This document shows, piece by piece, positions 27,589 through 37,182 of a stretch of 64,000 bases of DNA. A program made the position numbers and the translations under genes. This DNA comes from JANJUO01 sp942492935 (GTDB lineage Bacteria; Bacteroidota; Ignavibacteria; Kapaibacteriales; UBA2268): assembly GCA_942492935.1 (NCBI GenBank), contig OW818654.1, positions 3,162,001 through 3,226,000 of the forward strand, written 5' to 3'. A model generated the notes under the pieces. It did not search any database and had not been told where the DNA came from. It saw only the letters and a program-made list of their open reading frames with translations. Positions within the stretch are counted from its first letter, which is position 1. Each line of letters begins with the position of its first letter.

Positions 27589-27775
27589 AATACAATTCCA
27601 AAAAATTAAAACAGTAAACTAATTCAAAATTCAAACAGTCGTTAGCAAAATTCAAATTGTATTAACAATTAAAAGTAGAATTTATTTTATTTTTAAAAAA
27701 ATAATAAAATCTACTCAAACATTTTCAAAATGAAAGTAATTAAAGAATTCATTATTTTAAAAAGCAAATTAGTTA

Positions 27776-28999
27776 CTATTCATCTAATATTTCCAATTTA
27801 TCTTTTCTTACTTTGTTTTTGTAATGAGATTTTAATTCTGCTAACCATTTTTTTTCATCAACAGTTAAGTCATTGATATTTGGAGTATAATTCAAGTCGG
27901 GAATATACCAGCTAACTTTATCATAATATTTTTTTAATTGAGTATCAGTAAAAATATATCCACGGCGAGCAAAGGGTAGATTTTTCAGAATTTTATAAGA
28001 TAACTCATCGTTAGGTAGATGATATTCTTCAACATATTCTGTGATTTTTAAGGGTAATTCAAATTTATTAATGTAATCAATAGTTTTCCAGCGAGAATAA
28101 TCAGTTGTATCCACCATATTATCATGAATCCATTCATTTCTTTGAGAAAATAATATCAACTCTCCTTTAGGTTTGAAATTTGATTTCTTGAAAGTCAATG
28201 TTCCATTGATTATATTAAATTTAATGGATTTCTTTTTTGTAATTGATTCATTATAGTAATCATAATTCAAAGTATCTAAATGAAAATTACCTCTACCCTC
28301 CAATTTCCAATCGTCTTTGTTATCAAAGAATGTTTGATAAAGATTAAAAGATTCAAACTCACCTATATTAATATTTAACGTGAAATCATCTATTTGTTTA
28401 TTTGCCCACCTATTAGCTGCTGTAAGAATATAATCAAAATTATAATATTCCATAACACTATTAGAAAGTACAAATTTATAGCGATGTTGAATTATATTTT
28501 TTCCTTTCAAAAAATTTGCTTTAAAATGATATACATATTTATAATTTTCATAATTTCCATAGTTATCATCTTCATAACTCTGTCTAATTTCTGATAACTT
28601 TTTCCCAATAACCTTATTGTTTTTTATATATTTATCTTTTGTAACATAAGAAATTTTGTATTTTAATTTTTGATTATTTAAAGTTACTGTAAAATCATTG
28701 ATATATGGATGTTCTCCATTTTTTTGGGGATATAATTGACTATCGCCACTTGGTGGAGGAGCTTCAAAACCTACTAATAATTCTTTAGAATTACTTGGAT
28801 TAAAGAATTCATAATATACATCAACATACAAATCTTGCTCTTTTTTGGTGAGAGTAAGGATTTCTTTTGTTATAGATATTTCGTTTTCAACCAAAGGAAT
28901 TAATTGATTTCCATTTGTAGTAAAAGATGCATCATTTGCAAATAATAATACTTGACTAATAAAAATTAGAACTAAAGCAAAATCAATTACATTTTTCAT
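27776..28999 (-). CDS. Exported protein with C-terminal YARHG domain
   Basis: I start at ATG 28999, preceded by GGAG; the longer frame begins with a TTG that overlaps that site. The 407-residue product has a signal peptide (about 1-21, ending LFAN). A long beta-rich middle region follows (PFAM family not recognised; somewhat like DUF4424 exported proteins). A C-terminal YARHG-type domain (about 345-395) has FARRGYIFTDTQLKKYYDKV and WYIPDLNYTPNINDLT. YARHG domains are extracellular or periplasmic with no settled function, often near peptidoglycan-linked proteins. It has its own transcription unit. Confidence 0.75.
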   Translation of the reverse strand: MKNVIDFALVLIFISQVLLFANDASFTTNGNQLIPLVENEISITKEILTLTKKEQDLYVDVYYEFFNPSNSKELLVGFEAPPPSGDSQLYPQKNGEHPYINDFTVTLNNQKLKYKISYVTKDKYIKNNKVIGKKLSEIRQSYEDDNYGNYENYKYVYHFKANFLKGKNIIQHRYKFVLSNSVMEYYNFDYILTAANRWANKQIDDFTLNINIGEFESFNLYQTFFDNKDDWKLEGRGNFHLDTLNYDYYNESITKKKSIKFNIINGTLTFKKSNFKPKGELILFSQRNEWIHDNMVDTTDYSRWKTIDYINKFELPLKITEYVEEYHLPNDELSYKILKNLPFARRGYIFTDTQLKKYYDKVSWYIPDLNYTPNINDLTVDEKKWLAELKSHYKNKVRKDKLEILDE

Positions 29000-29119
29000 T
29001 TTCTTCTCCAAAATCTATGTTATTTTAGTTTAAATCAATACAAAATTACTAAAATAATATCAATAATTCCATTTTTTCTTAAATAGCTCATTCTTTCCCA
29101 CCAAAATTGAAAGTTTCTT

Positions 29120-29842
29120 CCACCTATTTGCTCTATAAATGGAATTAATGTGTTGCCTTCAATAATATTTCTTTCTTATATGTCATAGCCAATTGCAAAA
29201 CCAAATAAACTAACAAGTAATCCTAAATATACTTGAAGACCGATGTGTTTTCCGCCATTGCTGAAACCAGATTTACGAAAATCATCTTCATCTGATGCCT
29301 CAAAATATATAGTGTTCATATCATAAAAGAATATTCCAATTTTTCCACGTAAAAGTTCTTTTGTACTATTATACTTATCTGTCCCACTTCTGATTTATAC
29401 TCATCAGATAATTCGTCCATAAACCTATAAATTTTATCTATATTTATTTCAATACCTTGATATCTATATAGTATTAAGTTGATTTTAATTTGCTTAATGG
29501 AAAAGACAATCGAGATATTACTATGTACCGAAATAAGTCGTTTGGGATTTTAATGTAACCGATTTTGTCATAGATCTTTCGAAATACCAGTTCCGGATCT
29601 ATTGTTTTTACTTGACTGTTACTTATTTTAGAAATAAACTCCACCATTATACTATCTTTCTCAAAAAGAAACAATCAATATTGTTTTATTCTCTTTTTTG
29701 CTTTTTCAACATTTGCAAGGTAAAGAAGTTTATTAATTTCATTATCATCTTTTGAGCAACCAATTTTGCACTTGTTGTTCTCCAAAGTAATAATTTGTAC
29801 TGAAATACTTCCTGATTTATTATACTTGATTCGAATAAATAT
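29120..29842 (-). pseudogene. Degenerate IS1634-type transposase
   Basis: Read on the minus strand, pieces of one IS1634/IS4-superfamily transposase appear in changing frames. The N-terminus (IFIRIKYNKSGSISVQ) begins at 29842 with ATA where ATG is expected. Then come VKTIDPELVFRKIYDKIGY and LFRYIVISRLSFPLSKLKST, a frameshift, and YRYQGIEINIDKIYRFMDEL. After another frameshift come GKIGIFFYDMNTIYFEASDE and DDFRKSGFSNGGKH. Next is LLVSLFGFAIGYDI with an in-frame TAA, and finally EGNTLIPFIEQIG. The C-terminal half, including the last catalytic residue, is gone. I see no convincing terminal inverted repeats. Confidence 0.85.
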
Positions 29843-30060
29843 TTTTTAGAAATATTCAAATATACGACTGGACAACCAATTGTACAAAATTTCTTATTAT
29901 TTTTCAATGACTTACAACGTTTTTTATTTTTTAATGCGGAAGTTAGTTTGGCAGGGTTTTGTTTACTAAAGTATAATATAATTTTAAAGGAATCTAATAT
30001 TTTAAATTTTAACTAAACTATAATAATCCTCATCAATCGCAATATTAATTGATTTCACAA

Positions 30061-30091
30061 AAAAAAGGGAAGCATAAGCTTCCCTTTTTTT
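30061..30091 (-). terminator. Rho-independent terminator after the T9SS Ig-repeat gene
   Basis: GGGAAGC and GCTTCCC form a strong stem around ATAA, flanked by an A run and a T run, so it can act in either direction. It sits 23 nt beyond the stop at 30114 on the minus strand. Confidence 0.85.
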
Positions 30092-30113
30092 AATATTTTA
30101 TTGTGAAATTGAA

Positions 30114-33100
30114 TTATTTCACAACTGTCAATCTTTGCATCAATTTTGTTGAACCAGTGTTCATTATTACAAAATATACACCGTTTGATAAATTGTTTAC
30201 ATTTATTTCTAATGATTTTGTACCTGCTGAAACTGTTTCGTTTAGTAATTCAATTACTTCACTGCCATTTACATCTGCAATTGAAATGCGAACTAAACCG
30301 CTTACTGGAATTGTGTAATTCAAGTTTGCAACTTCGTTTGAAGGAGTTGGGAATACATTGCTTAAAGCATAGCCAGCGTCTTCAGAATCATATACGCCAA
30401 CTGTTCCAGTTGTTACAACTACATTTACTTCTGCTGATTTTACAAATCCACATTTGTTTGTTGCCACTACCCAATATTTTCCTGCATCTTCACTTACTGC
30501 AGTATTGCTCATAAATGATTTTGCAGTACCGATTGATGTTCCTGATTTAAACCATTCAAATGTTACGTCTGATTCATCATCAAGTTCTACGGTTAATGAG
30601 AATGCTTTGCCAACTTGTACTTCAACATCTGTTGGTTGAGTTACGATTGATGGTTTTGTGCCAACTGTTAATGCAGCATCTGCTGATTTTTCCATTACTG
30701 CTGTACCTTCAAGTGTTACTTCGCAATAATATGTTCCTGCATTGCTTGCTTTTGCACCATATATTGTTAAATGTTTTGATTTTGTTCCAGTTGTTGTTGA
30801 AGTTTCAGCTACTTCTACACCATCTTTAAACCATTGGTAAGCCAACATTTTTGTACTTGGTGTTGATGCTTCAATACTGAAAATTACATCATCGCCTTCG
30901 CAATTTGCTGATGCTAATGGCTGTTGGTCAATCATAACTTTCAATTCTTCAATCTTCAACTGTGCTTTTGCAGTTGTTGCTGTGCCACAAAGACCAGTAA
31001 TTACTGCATAATATTCGCCTTCGTCTGCAACGTTAAATTCTTTAATTGATACTATGTTGCTCTTTGCACCTGCAATGCGTTTGTCGTCTGCTAATGCAAC
31101 ATCGCCACCAGCTTTTACTTTGTACCATTGAATTGTAATTTCATTCATTTTCAAAGCATCTGCTACTTTTCTACCATTTACGTGTGCTTGGAATGTAAAC
31201 ATTGCTGTTTCACCTAATGGAATGATATTGTTTGCAGGTTCTTCTGTAATTTCTGTTGGAGTTACAACATAAACCGTTACAGGTTCGCTGTATTTTGCTT
31301 TTGTATCGCCAGGTCCTTTTACTAAACAACGATAAACGCCATTATCTGATAATTTCATTGCATTGAAGAACATAATTTCTTTGTTTTGACCAGCTATTGC
31401 AACGCCATCTTTTTCCCATTGGTAAGTTGGTGCTGCACCATAAGACATTCTTGCTGATACAGAAATATTATTTTCTAATCCACCGATACAATCAATAATA
31501 CCTTCACTTTGTCTGTCAATCATAATTTCAAGTTTGATTTCATCTGCACCGATATAGAATGAAGCTCTTGGATTACCTTCGTAATCTGCGGCTTGCAAAT
31601 CTGTGTTCATTGGTTCAGGTAAACCAGCGATAGCTGAAGTCTTCAATAATTCTGCTACGTATAATTTCAATTTCAAATTATTTAATGCAGCATCTTCAAA
31701 TGTTACAACTTTATTGCTTGAATTTACATCAATTCCTAATGCTTGGAAAGCTGCAAATGTATAAACTGTTCCATTGTATTTAATTAAAGTTGCGCCATTT
31801 GTAAAGTAGTTGTTTTCATTGTTATTCAAAGTTCCCCAAAAATCTGTTACTGGTCCTGTAGAAAGATTTTGGAAAATGTTTCTGTGAATCATTCCGCTTG
31901 TGCCAGTAGTGTAAACACTTGGATAAGTAGTTGAATTGTTTACAACTGTGTTGTACAAGAAATAGAAATCAGCTGAATTTGAATTTCTGTAACCAGTAAT
32001 ATTGCCACCATTAAACATATTATTTCCAGCATAACCACTTGTATTTACATTATTGAACAAGCTCATATTACTTGCAGCTGTCAAATTAGCATTTACAAGA
32101 TTTTTCAAAATTTTCACTTTAGTGTTTTCAGCATAAATACCATTTACATTTACAAGGTTAGTAACTTGATTGCCTGTTACAACAGTATAATCAGTTGGTG
32201 CAATTGTTGCAGCCAAATAAATACCAGCTTCTTTTGAATCTGTTCCTGTTCCAGTTAAACCATCAATAATGTTATTTGTAATAGTTGTACCATTTACAGA
32301 AGAAATTCCGTAAGGTGGTTTAATTGTGTTTGTATTACGAATAACGTTATTAGCAATAACAACATTATGTCCTGTTGTTGAAAGATTATTGCTAATACCC
32401 ATCCAGTTATAATCAGAAATAATGTTATTATCAATTGATGAATACGTAATTGTAGCAGAACCTTCATTACGAATACCGATAGCACCATTTAAAATGATAT
32501 TATTAGAAATGTATGCCATATTTGTATTATTAATAAATAAATTTGAATATGCTACATCACGTGGTGAAGAAGCTACTCCATAAACATTACAATATTCTAA
32601 TTTAATATTGCTACAGTTATCTAAAACAATTACTTTACCAGCTAAACTAAAATTAGTTGCTGTATTTTTGAAAGTAATATTTTTAATAGTAACATTTTTC
32701 ATTCCGTCAAGCCAGAACACATAATTGCTAACTGAAGAAGGTGCAGCTTGTATAGTAACATCACTTGCTCTTCCAGTAGAAGAACGGAATTCAATTTTGT
32801 TGTTATTAGCTAAACTTGCATTTAATGTAATTTGACCAGTATAAGTACCTGGACGAATTTCAAATGTAACATCACCAGTACCCATAACACCACTTGCACT
32901 CAAATATGAAGAGGCATCTTGAAGATTTGAAAAGTGTGCGTTATATCCGCCAATTGTATAAATACCGGGAACAAATGAAGGTCCAATACCGCCATTATAT
33001 TCATCATTTTTCTTGTCTTCATCAATAACACCATTTGGAACTTCAGTCCATGCTTTTACTGTGAAAGGTCCCATAGGAGTTTTATTGTAGAATGTATAAT

Positions 33101-34184
33101 TTCCAATAACAACATCTTGAGTTCCAAGGTAAGGAATATTTAAACCAGTAGCTGTGAAAGATGGTTGTTCAACTCCATCAATAGCCCAGCGAATACGAAT
33201 GGAACTAATTGGCTTTGGAGCATAGTTTTTAATTCTTGCTCTAACTGGAGTAGAACCAGGACCAAAACCTTCAGCTGGACCAAAGAACCCAACAACACCA
33301 CCATCGTTTAAGAATGGAGTTACAGTTTGTTTTACTCTGTCATTAGTCCCATCATCATCAGCACTTTGACCATTCAAATTTGTAGTCCAAGATTCAATCA
33401 AGAATGGATTAAATGGTCCTGATGGAGGATATGAAAATGTGTAATTGCCCAAATTAATATCAATAGTATTACCTTTTGCAAGCGAACCAGTCCATTGAAT
33501 AGGAGTTTGAGCATTTCCAGCAACCATCCAATTGATTGTAGCAGAAGTTAAAGTTTTGTCGCCAAAATTCTTTAAGGTACCAACAACCGAATATGTACCA
33601 ACTGCAAATGGAGATGTAGGATTAAGAATAGCAGTCATACCACCATCATAGCCAGATTTAACTTGCAAAAAGAAATCAACTGCATTTGACCAATAACCAC
33701 CATCACCACATCCATTACTATATGCAGCGTAAGAATTATACTCTCCAGTAAACATTCTCATTCTGTATGTATTAGCAGGAGTACTAGCAGGTACTGTCAT
33801 CGAACCGCTAAAACTTGAACCATATCCAGAAGTCCAAACTATTTCCCCACCATCAGAAAAATCGCCATCTCTATTCCAGTCAACAAATAATCTCATATAA
33901 TGACTGTAATAACTTGTGTAATACAATCCTGTCATACCAGAAAAGCTATAAGTTTTTCCTGCTTCAGCAATACCCTTTAATTTTGAATCAACATAAGGAG
34001 TAGCAGTTGCGTAATCAGTGGAGTAATAAATGTTTTTGTTATCGAAATTAAATATCTCTAACACTTCTTTGCCACTTGTAGTAAACGAACAACCATCAGG
34101 TGGGTCTTGAGCCATAAGTTGTGGACTTGCAAATATCATTGCTAATATTGCAAATGAAAGCAAATAAGACAATTTTTTTAACAT
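30114..34184 (-). CDS. Giant secreted Ig-repeat protein with type IX sorting domain
   Basis: I start at ATG 34184 with GAGG 6 nt upstream; the frame opens 48 codons earlier in hydrophobic sequence. The 1356-residue product has a signal peptide (1-26, ending LMAQ). A GEVED-type domain follows (about 97-174: MRLFVDWNRDGDFSDGGE). Two CARDB-like beta domains come next (about 180-390), then a parallel beta-helix (about 400-800, repeats such as NNIIDGLTGTGTDSKEAGIY). Several Ig-like domains follow (about 860-1265, each with a W or Y-x-C pair). The C-terminal T9SS type A sorting domain (about 1275-1356) runs from YALSNVFPTPSNEVANLNYT to LMQRLTVVK. It is probably a surface or secreted adhesin. The ligand is unknown. 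Confidence 0.9.
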   Translation of the reverse strand: MLKKLSYLLSFAILAMIFASPQLMAQDPPDGCSFTTSGKEVLEIFNFDNKNIYYSTDYATATPYVDSKLKGIAEAGKTYSFSGMTGLYYTSYYSHYMRLFVDWNRDGDFSDGGEIVWTSGYGSSFSGSMTVPASTPANTYRMRMFTGEYNSYAAYSNGCGDGGYWSNAVDFFLQVKSGYDGGMTAILNPTSPFAVGTYSVVGTLKNFGDKTLTSATINWMVAGNAQTPIQWTGSLAKGNTIDINLGNYTFSYPPSGPFNPFLIESWTTNLNGQSADDDGTNDRVKQTVTPFLNDGGVVGFFGPAEGFGPGSTPVRARIKNYAPKPISSIRIRWAIDGVEQPSFTATGLNIPYLGTQDVVIGNYTFYNKTPMGPFTVKAWTEVPNGVIDEDKKNDEYNGGIGPSFVPGIYTIGGYNAHFSNLQDASSYLSASGVMGTGDVTFEIRPGTYTGQITLNASLANNNKIEFRSSTGRASDVTIQAAPSSVSNYVFWLDGMKNVTIKNITFKNTATNFSLAGKVIVLDNCSNIKLEYCNVYGVASSPRDVAYSNLFINNTNMAYISNNIILNGAIGIRNEGSATITYSSIDNNIISDYNWMGISNNLSTTGHNVVIANNVIRNTNTIKPPYGISSVNGTTITNNIIDGLTGTGTDSKEAGIYLAATIAPTDYTVVTGNQVTNLVNVNGIYAENTKVKILKNLVNANLTAASNMSLFNNVNTSGYAGNNMFNGGNITGYRNSNSADFYFLYNTVVNNSTTYPSVYTTGTSGMIHRNIFQNLSTGPVTDFWGTLNNNENNYFTNGATLIKYNGTVYTFAAFQALGIDVNSSNKVVTFEDAALNNLKLKLYVAELLKTSAIAGLPEPMNTDLQAADYEGNPRASFYIGADEIKLEIMIDRQSEGIIDCIGGLENNISVSARMSYGAAPTYQWEKDGVAIAGQNKEIMFFNAMKLSDNGVYRCLVKGPGDTKAKYSEPVTVYVVTPTEITEEPANNIIPLGETAMFTFQAHVNGRKVADALKMNEITIQWYKVKAGGDVALADDKRIAGAKSNIVSIKEFNVADEGEYYAVITGLCGTATTAKAQLKIEELKVMIDQQPLASANCEGDDVIFSIEASTPSTKMLAYQWFKDGVEVAETSTTTGTKSKHLTIYGAKASNAGTYYCEVTLEGTAVMEKSADAALTVGTKPSIVTQPTDVEVQVGKAFSLTVELDDESDVTFEWFKSGTSIGTAKSFMSNTAVSEDAGKYWVVATNKCGFVKSAEVNVVVTTGTVGVYDSEDAGYALSNVFPTPSNEVANLNYTIPVSGLVRISIADVNGSEVIELLNETVSAGTKSLEINVNNLSNGVYFVIMNTGSTKLMQRLTVVK

Positions 34185-34748
34185 AAAAAACCTCAAAATA
34201 AATAATAATAAAAAATGAAATTTCAAAATCAAAAACTGCAACAAATTAAAAAGCAATATAAGAATATTTTTGATTATTTTTAAATAAAAAATTATTAAAA
34301 AATAATTAATAAAATAGACTAATATCATTAATTAATAAATATTAATTAGTTAATATTTAATGATTCTTTATTTACCTTATTTATAAGTCATTTAATGAAT
34401 TAATTTTAATAAGATTTTCTGTATTATTATCCCGATAAACCGAAAAAATTTCTTAGTCAAATTTAATATTTTATTTTTTCTTTTAATCGAATAATTAACA
34501 ATTAGTACAAAAATTCAGAATTATAATAGATGGAATTTAACTTTGCAATAAATATATATATGTAAATTTGAATTTATCATTGATGATTGTTATCAAATAT
34601 AATATTTGTAACAACTTGTTTGCTTTAATTAAATTTATAATTCCTTGACTTATGTGATTCATTTTGGAAATACCACTTGATAAATTCTTAATTTTATTCG
34701 TATTTAAATTAACCAAAAAAAAATATTTTAATTTTGTGAAATTTTTTC

Positions 34749-34779
34749 TTGGTTAATAAGAAAAATGCTTTTATCTTTG
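34749..34779 (+). promoter_or_regulatory. Bacteroidota-type promoter of ftsQAZ
   Basis: TTGG at 34749-34752 and TATCTTTG at 34772-34779 are separated by 19 nt, close to the TTTG-N19-TAnnTTTG consensus. Transcription would start near 34786, leaving a leader of about 180 nt before ftsQ. The gap 34185-34748 is otherwise AT-rich and holds the divergent promoter of the Ig-repeat gene, which I cannot pinpoint. Confidence 0.55.
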
Positions 34780-34935
34780 CTATTGGAATTAAACCTATTT
34801 GCAGCATAGGGGAAAGAATAAATTAATTCTTTCAAAAAGTTTGACAATTGAATTATAAGGACTTAGCTCGTAATTTATTTCTGTTATTTTCAGATTAATG
34901 GAAAATTAGAATTAAATTAGTTGAATTTTTGGTTA

Positions 34936-34959
34936 GAGTTTTGCTTGGGGGAGCAACTC
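34936..34959 (+). promoter_or_regulatory. Hairpin presenting the ftsQ ribosome binding site
   Basis: GAG-TT-TTGCT pairs with AGCAA-CTC, an 8-bp stem with a TT bulge, and the loop region holds TGGGGG. The ribosome binding site GGGGGAG (34947-34953) therefore lies in the loop and upper stem, 10 nt before ATG 34964. Whether it controls translation is unknown. Confidence 0.45.
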
Positions 34960-34963
34960 AATA

Positions 34964-35728
34964 ATGAAATTATTTGCAAAATTAAAGCTTGAAAATTTTT
35001 CAAGACCTACACAATTACTGTTATTAGCGGTAGTTTTAGTAGTTTTTGTTATACTAATTTTGTTATCAAGAAGTTGGAGTAACAATCAAATAATAAAGAA
35101 AGTCAATATTTCAGGCAATCAATTAATCAATAGTAATGAAATTAATGATATATTATATCAATATGTTATTAATAAATTGAAAAAAGATATTAAGCTAAAT
35201 AATTTAAGAGATACTCTGCTCACAAATCCTTATATATTAAATGCAGATTTAAGTATAGGTATTACGGGTAATCTTAATGTTGAGATTACCGAGAGAATTC
35301 CTATAGCTTATTTATTAAATAATAATGGTAATATTGATTTTGTTGATAAAAATGCAGAAATTTTACCATTTCGAGTTTTGAAGCAAATGCTTGATTTGCC
35401 AGTTATCACTGGATTGGATAGATATGCAATATTAGATACAAATTCACTATTAATAGGTTGTTCAATTATTGAATACATAAAAAACAATTCCGAATCTGAT
35501 ATTTATAATAAGATTTCTGAATTAGTGTATGATAGAAGATATAAATCATATAATTTAGTTATTGACGATTATCCTGGACTTATTAAGTTTGGTAGAAATG
35601 ATAATCTTGATGATAAATTTATGAAGCTTGATAAATTGATTAATACTGACAGTGGTTATGAGGTTTTAAAAGTTGCTGATTATATAGATTTAAGATGGAA
35701 AAGCCAAATTATAACTGGAAAAATTTGA
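34964..35728 (+). CDS. ftsQ: Cell division protein FtsQ
   Basis: The 254-residue bitopic protein is part of the FtsQLB divisome subcomplex. A short cytoplasmic N-terminus is followed by one transmembrane helix (about 18-36, LLLLAVVLVVFVILILLS). The POTRA domain follows (about 45-115, IIKKVNISGNQLINSNEIND), then the beta-rich C-terminal domain. Sequence conservation in FtsQ is low; identity rests on topology, the POTRA pattern (VNISGN) and position directly before ftsA and ftsZ. It is first in a plus-strand unit with ftsA 40 nt downstream. Confidence 0.9.
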   Translation: MKLFAKLKLENFSRPTQLLLLAVVLVVFVILILLSRSWSNNQIIKKVNISGNQLINSNEINDILYQYVINKLKKDIKLNNLRDTLLTNPYILNADLSIGITGNLNVEITERIPIAYLLNNNGNIDFVDKNAEILPFRVLKQMLDLPVITGLDRYAILDTNSLLIGCSIIEYIKNNSESDIYNKISELVYDRRYKSYNLVIDDYPGLIKFGRNDNLDDKFMKLDKLINTDSGYEVLKVADYIDLRWKSQIITGKI

Positions 35729-35768
35729 AAATAGAAAATTTTATAAATTAATTTATGATAAAAAAATT

Positions 35769-37127
35769 ATGACAAAACAGAATACTAATTATGGTTATCA
35801 ACTAAATAGAGAAAAACCAAAATATAGTGTTGGTTTAGATGTAGGTACCTCGAAAATTTGTGCATTGGTTGCATCTAAAGATCAAGATTCGGGCAATGTT
35901 GTTGTTTTAGGTTCTGGTATAGTTGAAAGTGAGGGTTTGAGTCGGGGTGTAGTAACAAATATTGAAAAAACCGTTCATTGTATTCAGAAAGCTGTAGAAC
36001 AGGCAAGACAACAATCAGGTGTTGATATTAAAGAGGTTACAGTTGGAATCGCTGGCGACCACATTGATGCTATCAGAACTCCAAGCATTATTAGTATAAG
36101 TAATCCAACAAATGAAATTACTCAGGAAGATGTAAACAGGTTGGTTGAGGAAGCAAAAAATGTTTCTATTCCATCTGACAGACAAATAATTCATATTATT
36201 CCACAAGACTTTACTATTGATGGTCAGTTTTTTAGCCATTCACCTGTAGGTATGAGTGGTAGAAGATTAGAAGCAAAAGTTTTGATTATTACGGCTTTGA
36301 CTTCAACTGTTAAGAATATTTATCATTGTGTAGAAAGAGCAGGTTTAATAGTGAAAGAACTTGTTCTTGAGCCACTCGCAAGTAGTAGGGCAGTTTTAAC
36401 TGATGAAGAAAAAGAAGTTGGTGTAGCGATGATTGATATTGGTGGAGGAACTACCGATATTGCTGTATTTAAAGATAATGTAATAAGATACACAAGTATT
36501 TTTGGAATTGCTGGACAACAAATTACTGATGATATAAGACTTGCATTGAATATAGTGTTAAATCAGGCAGAAGAACTAAAAAAGAATCACGGGCATTCGT
36601 ACATGGATTCAATATCAAAGGATTCTGAAATAATGATTCCTGGTATTGGTGGGCGTAAACCAACTGAGTTATATAAATCAGTTTTATGTAGTGTAATACA
36701 GCCACGAATGACTGAAATTCTTGAATTTGCAAAACTGGAAATTCAGAGAAGTGAAATTAGTAATATGCTTGGTGCTGGTGTTGTTATTACAGGTGGTGCT
36801 GTTCAACTACAAGGAAGTGAAGAATTGGCTGTGGAAGTTTTAGAAATGCCGGTAAAAATGGGGATGCCGTTCAATATTTCTATGTCTGGATTAATTACAT
36901 TTGTTAATAATCCAGTTTTTTCTACTTGTGTTGGTTTAGCATTATGGGGTTTGGACAATTTGGAAAAAAATATCGAACAAGAAACAGCCAAAATTTCTGA
37001 ACCAAAAAAGCCCATTAAAATTGAAATAAACACTGAACCAGTACTGAATAATTTGAAGGAAACTGAACCTACAAAGAAGAAAGATGGCTGGTGGGGTCGA
37101 GTTAAAGAGACATTAAAGGATTTATAA
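35769..37127 (+). CDS. ftsA: Cell division protein FtsA
   Basis: This actin-like ATPase tethers FtsZ to the membrane. The 452 residues include the first phosphate loop YSVGLDVGTSKICALVAS (about 19-36), an SHS2/1C domain, and the second phosphate loop MIDIGGGTTDIAVF (about 219-232). The C-terminal tail DGWWGRVKETLKDL is the amphipathic membrane-targeting helix. Length is slightly above the usual 400-420 because of the linker before that helix. It starts 40 nt after ftsQ and is followed by ftsZ after 55 nt. Confidence 0.97.
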   Translation: MTKQNTNYGYQLNREKPKYSVGLDVGTSKICALVASKDQDSGNVVVLGSGIVESEGLSRGVVTNIEKTVHCIQKAVEQARQQSGVDIKEVTVGIAGDHIDAIRTPSIISISNPTNEITQEDVNRLVEEAKNVSIPSDRQIIHIIPQDFTIDGQFFSHSPVGMSGRRLEAKVLIITALTSTVKNIYHCVERAGLIVKELVLEPLASSRAVLTDEEKEVGVAMIDIGGGTTDIAVFKDNVIRYTSIFGIAGQQITDDIRLALNIVLNQAEELKKNHGHSYMDSISKDSEIMIPGIGGRKPTELYKSVLCSVIQPRMTEILEFAKLEIQRSEISNMLGAGVVITGGAVQLQGSEELAVEVLEMPVKMGMPFNISMSGLITFVNNPVFSTCVGLALWGLDNLEKNIEQETAKISEPKKPIKIEINTEPVLNNLKETEPTKKKDGWWGRVKETLKDL

Positions 37128-37182
37128 TTGATTATTTGAAATATATTTATTTTTTTTGTTTATAAATTAAAGAGGAATTTAT

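Noticed and set aside
29686..29907. Minus-strand 73-codon ORF
   Set aside because: It is an out-of-frame reading across the start of the degenerate IS1634 transposase; the transposase-like sequence is in a neighbouring frame.
30146..30829. Plus-strand Leu-rich ORFs opposite the Ig-repeat gene
   Set aside because: Leucine-rich antisense frames are produced by the opposite strand's codon use; no independent signal.
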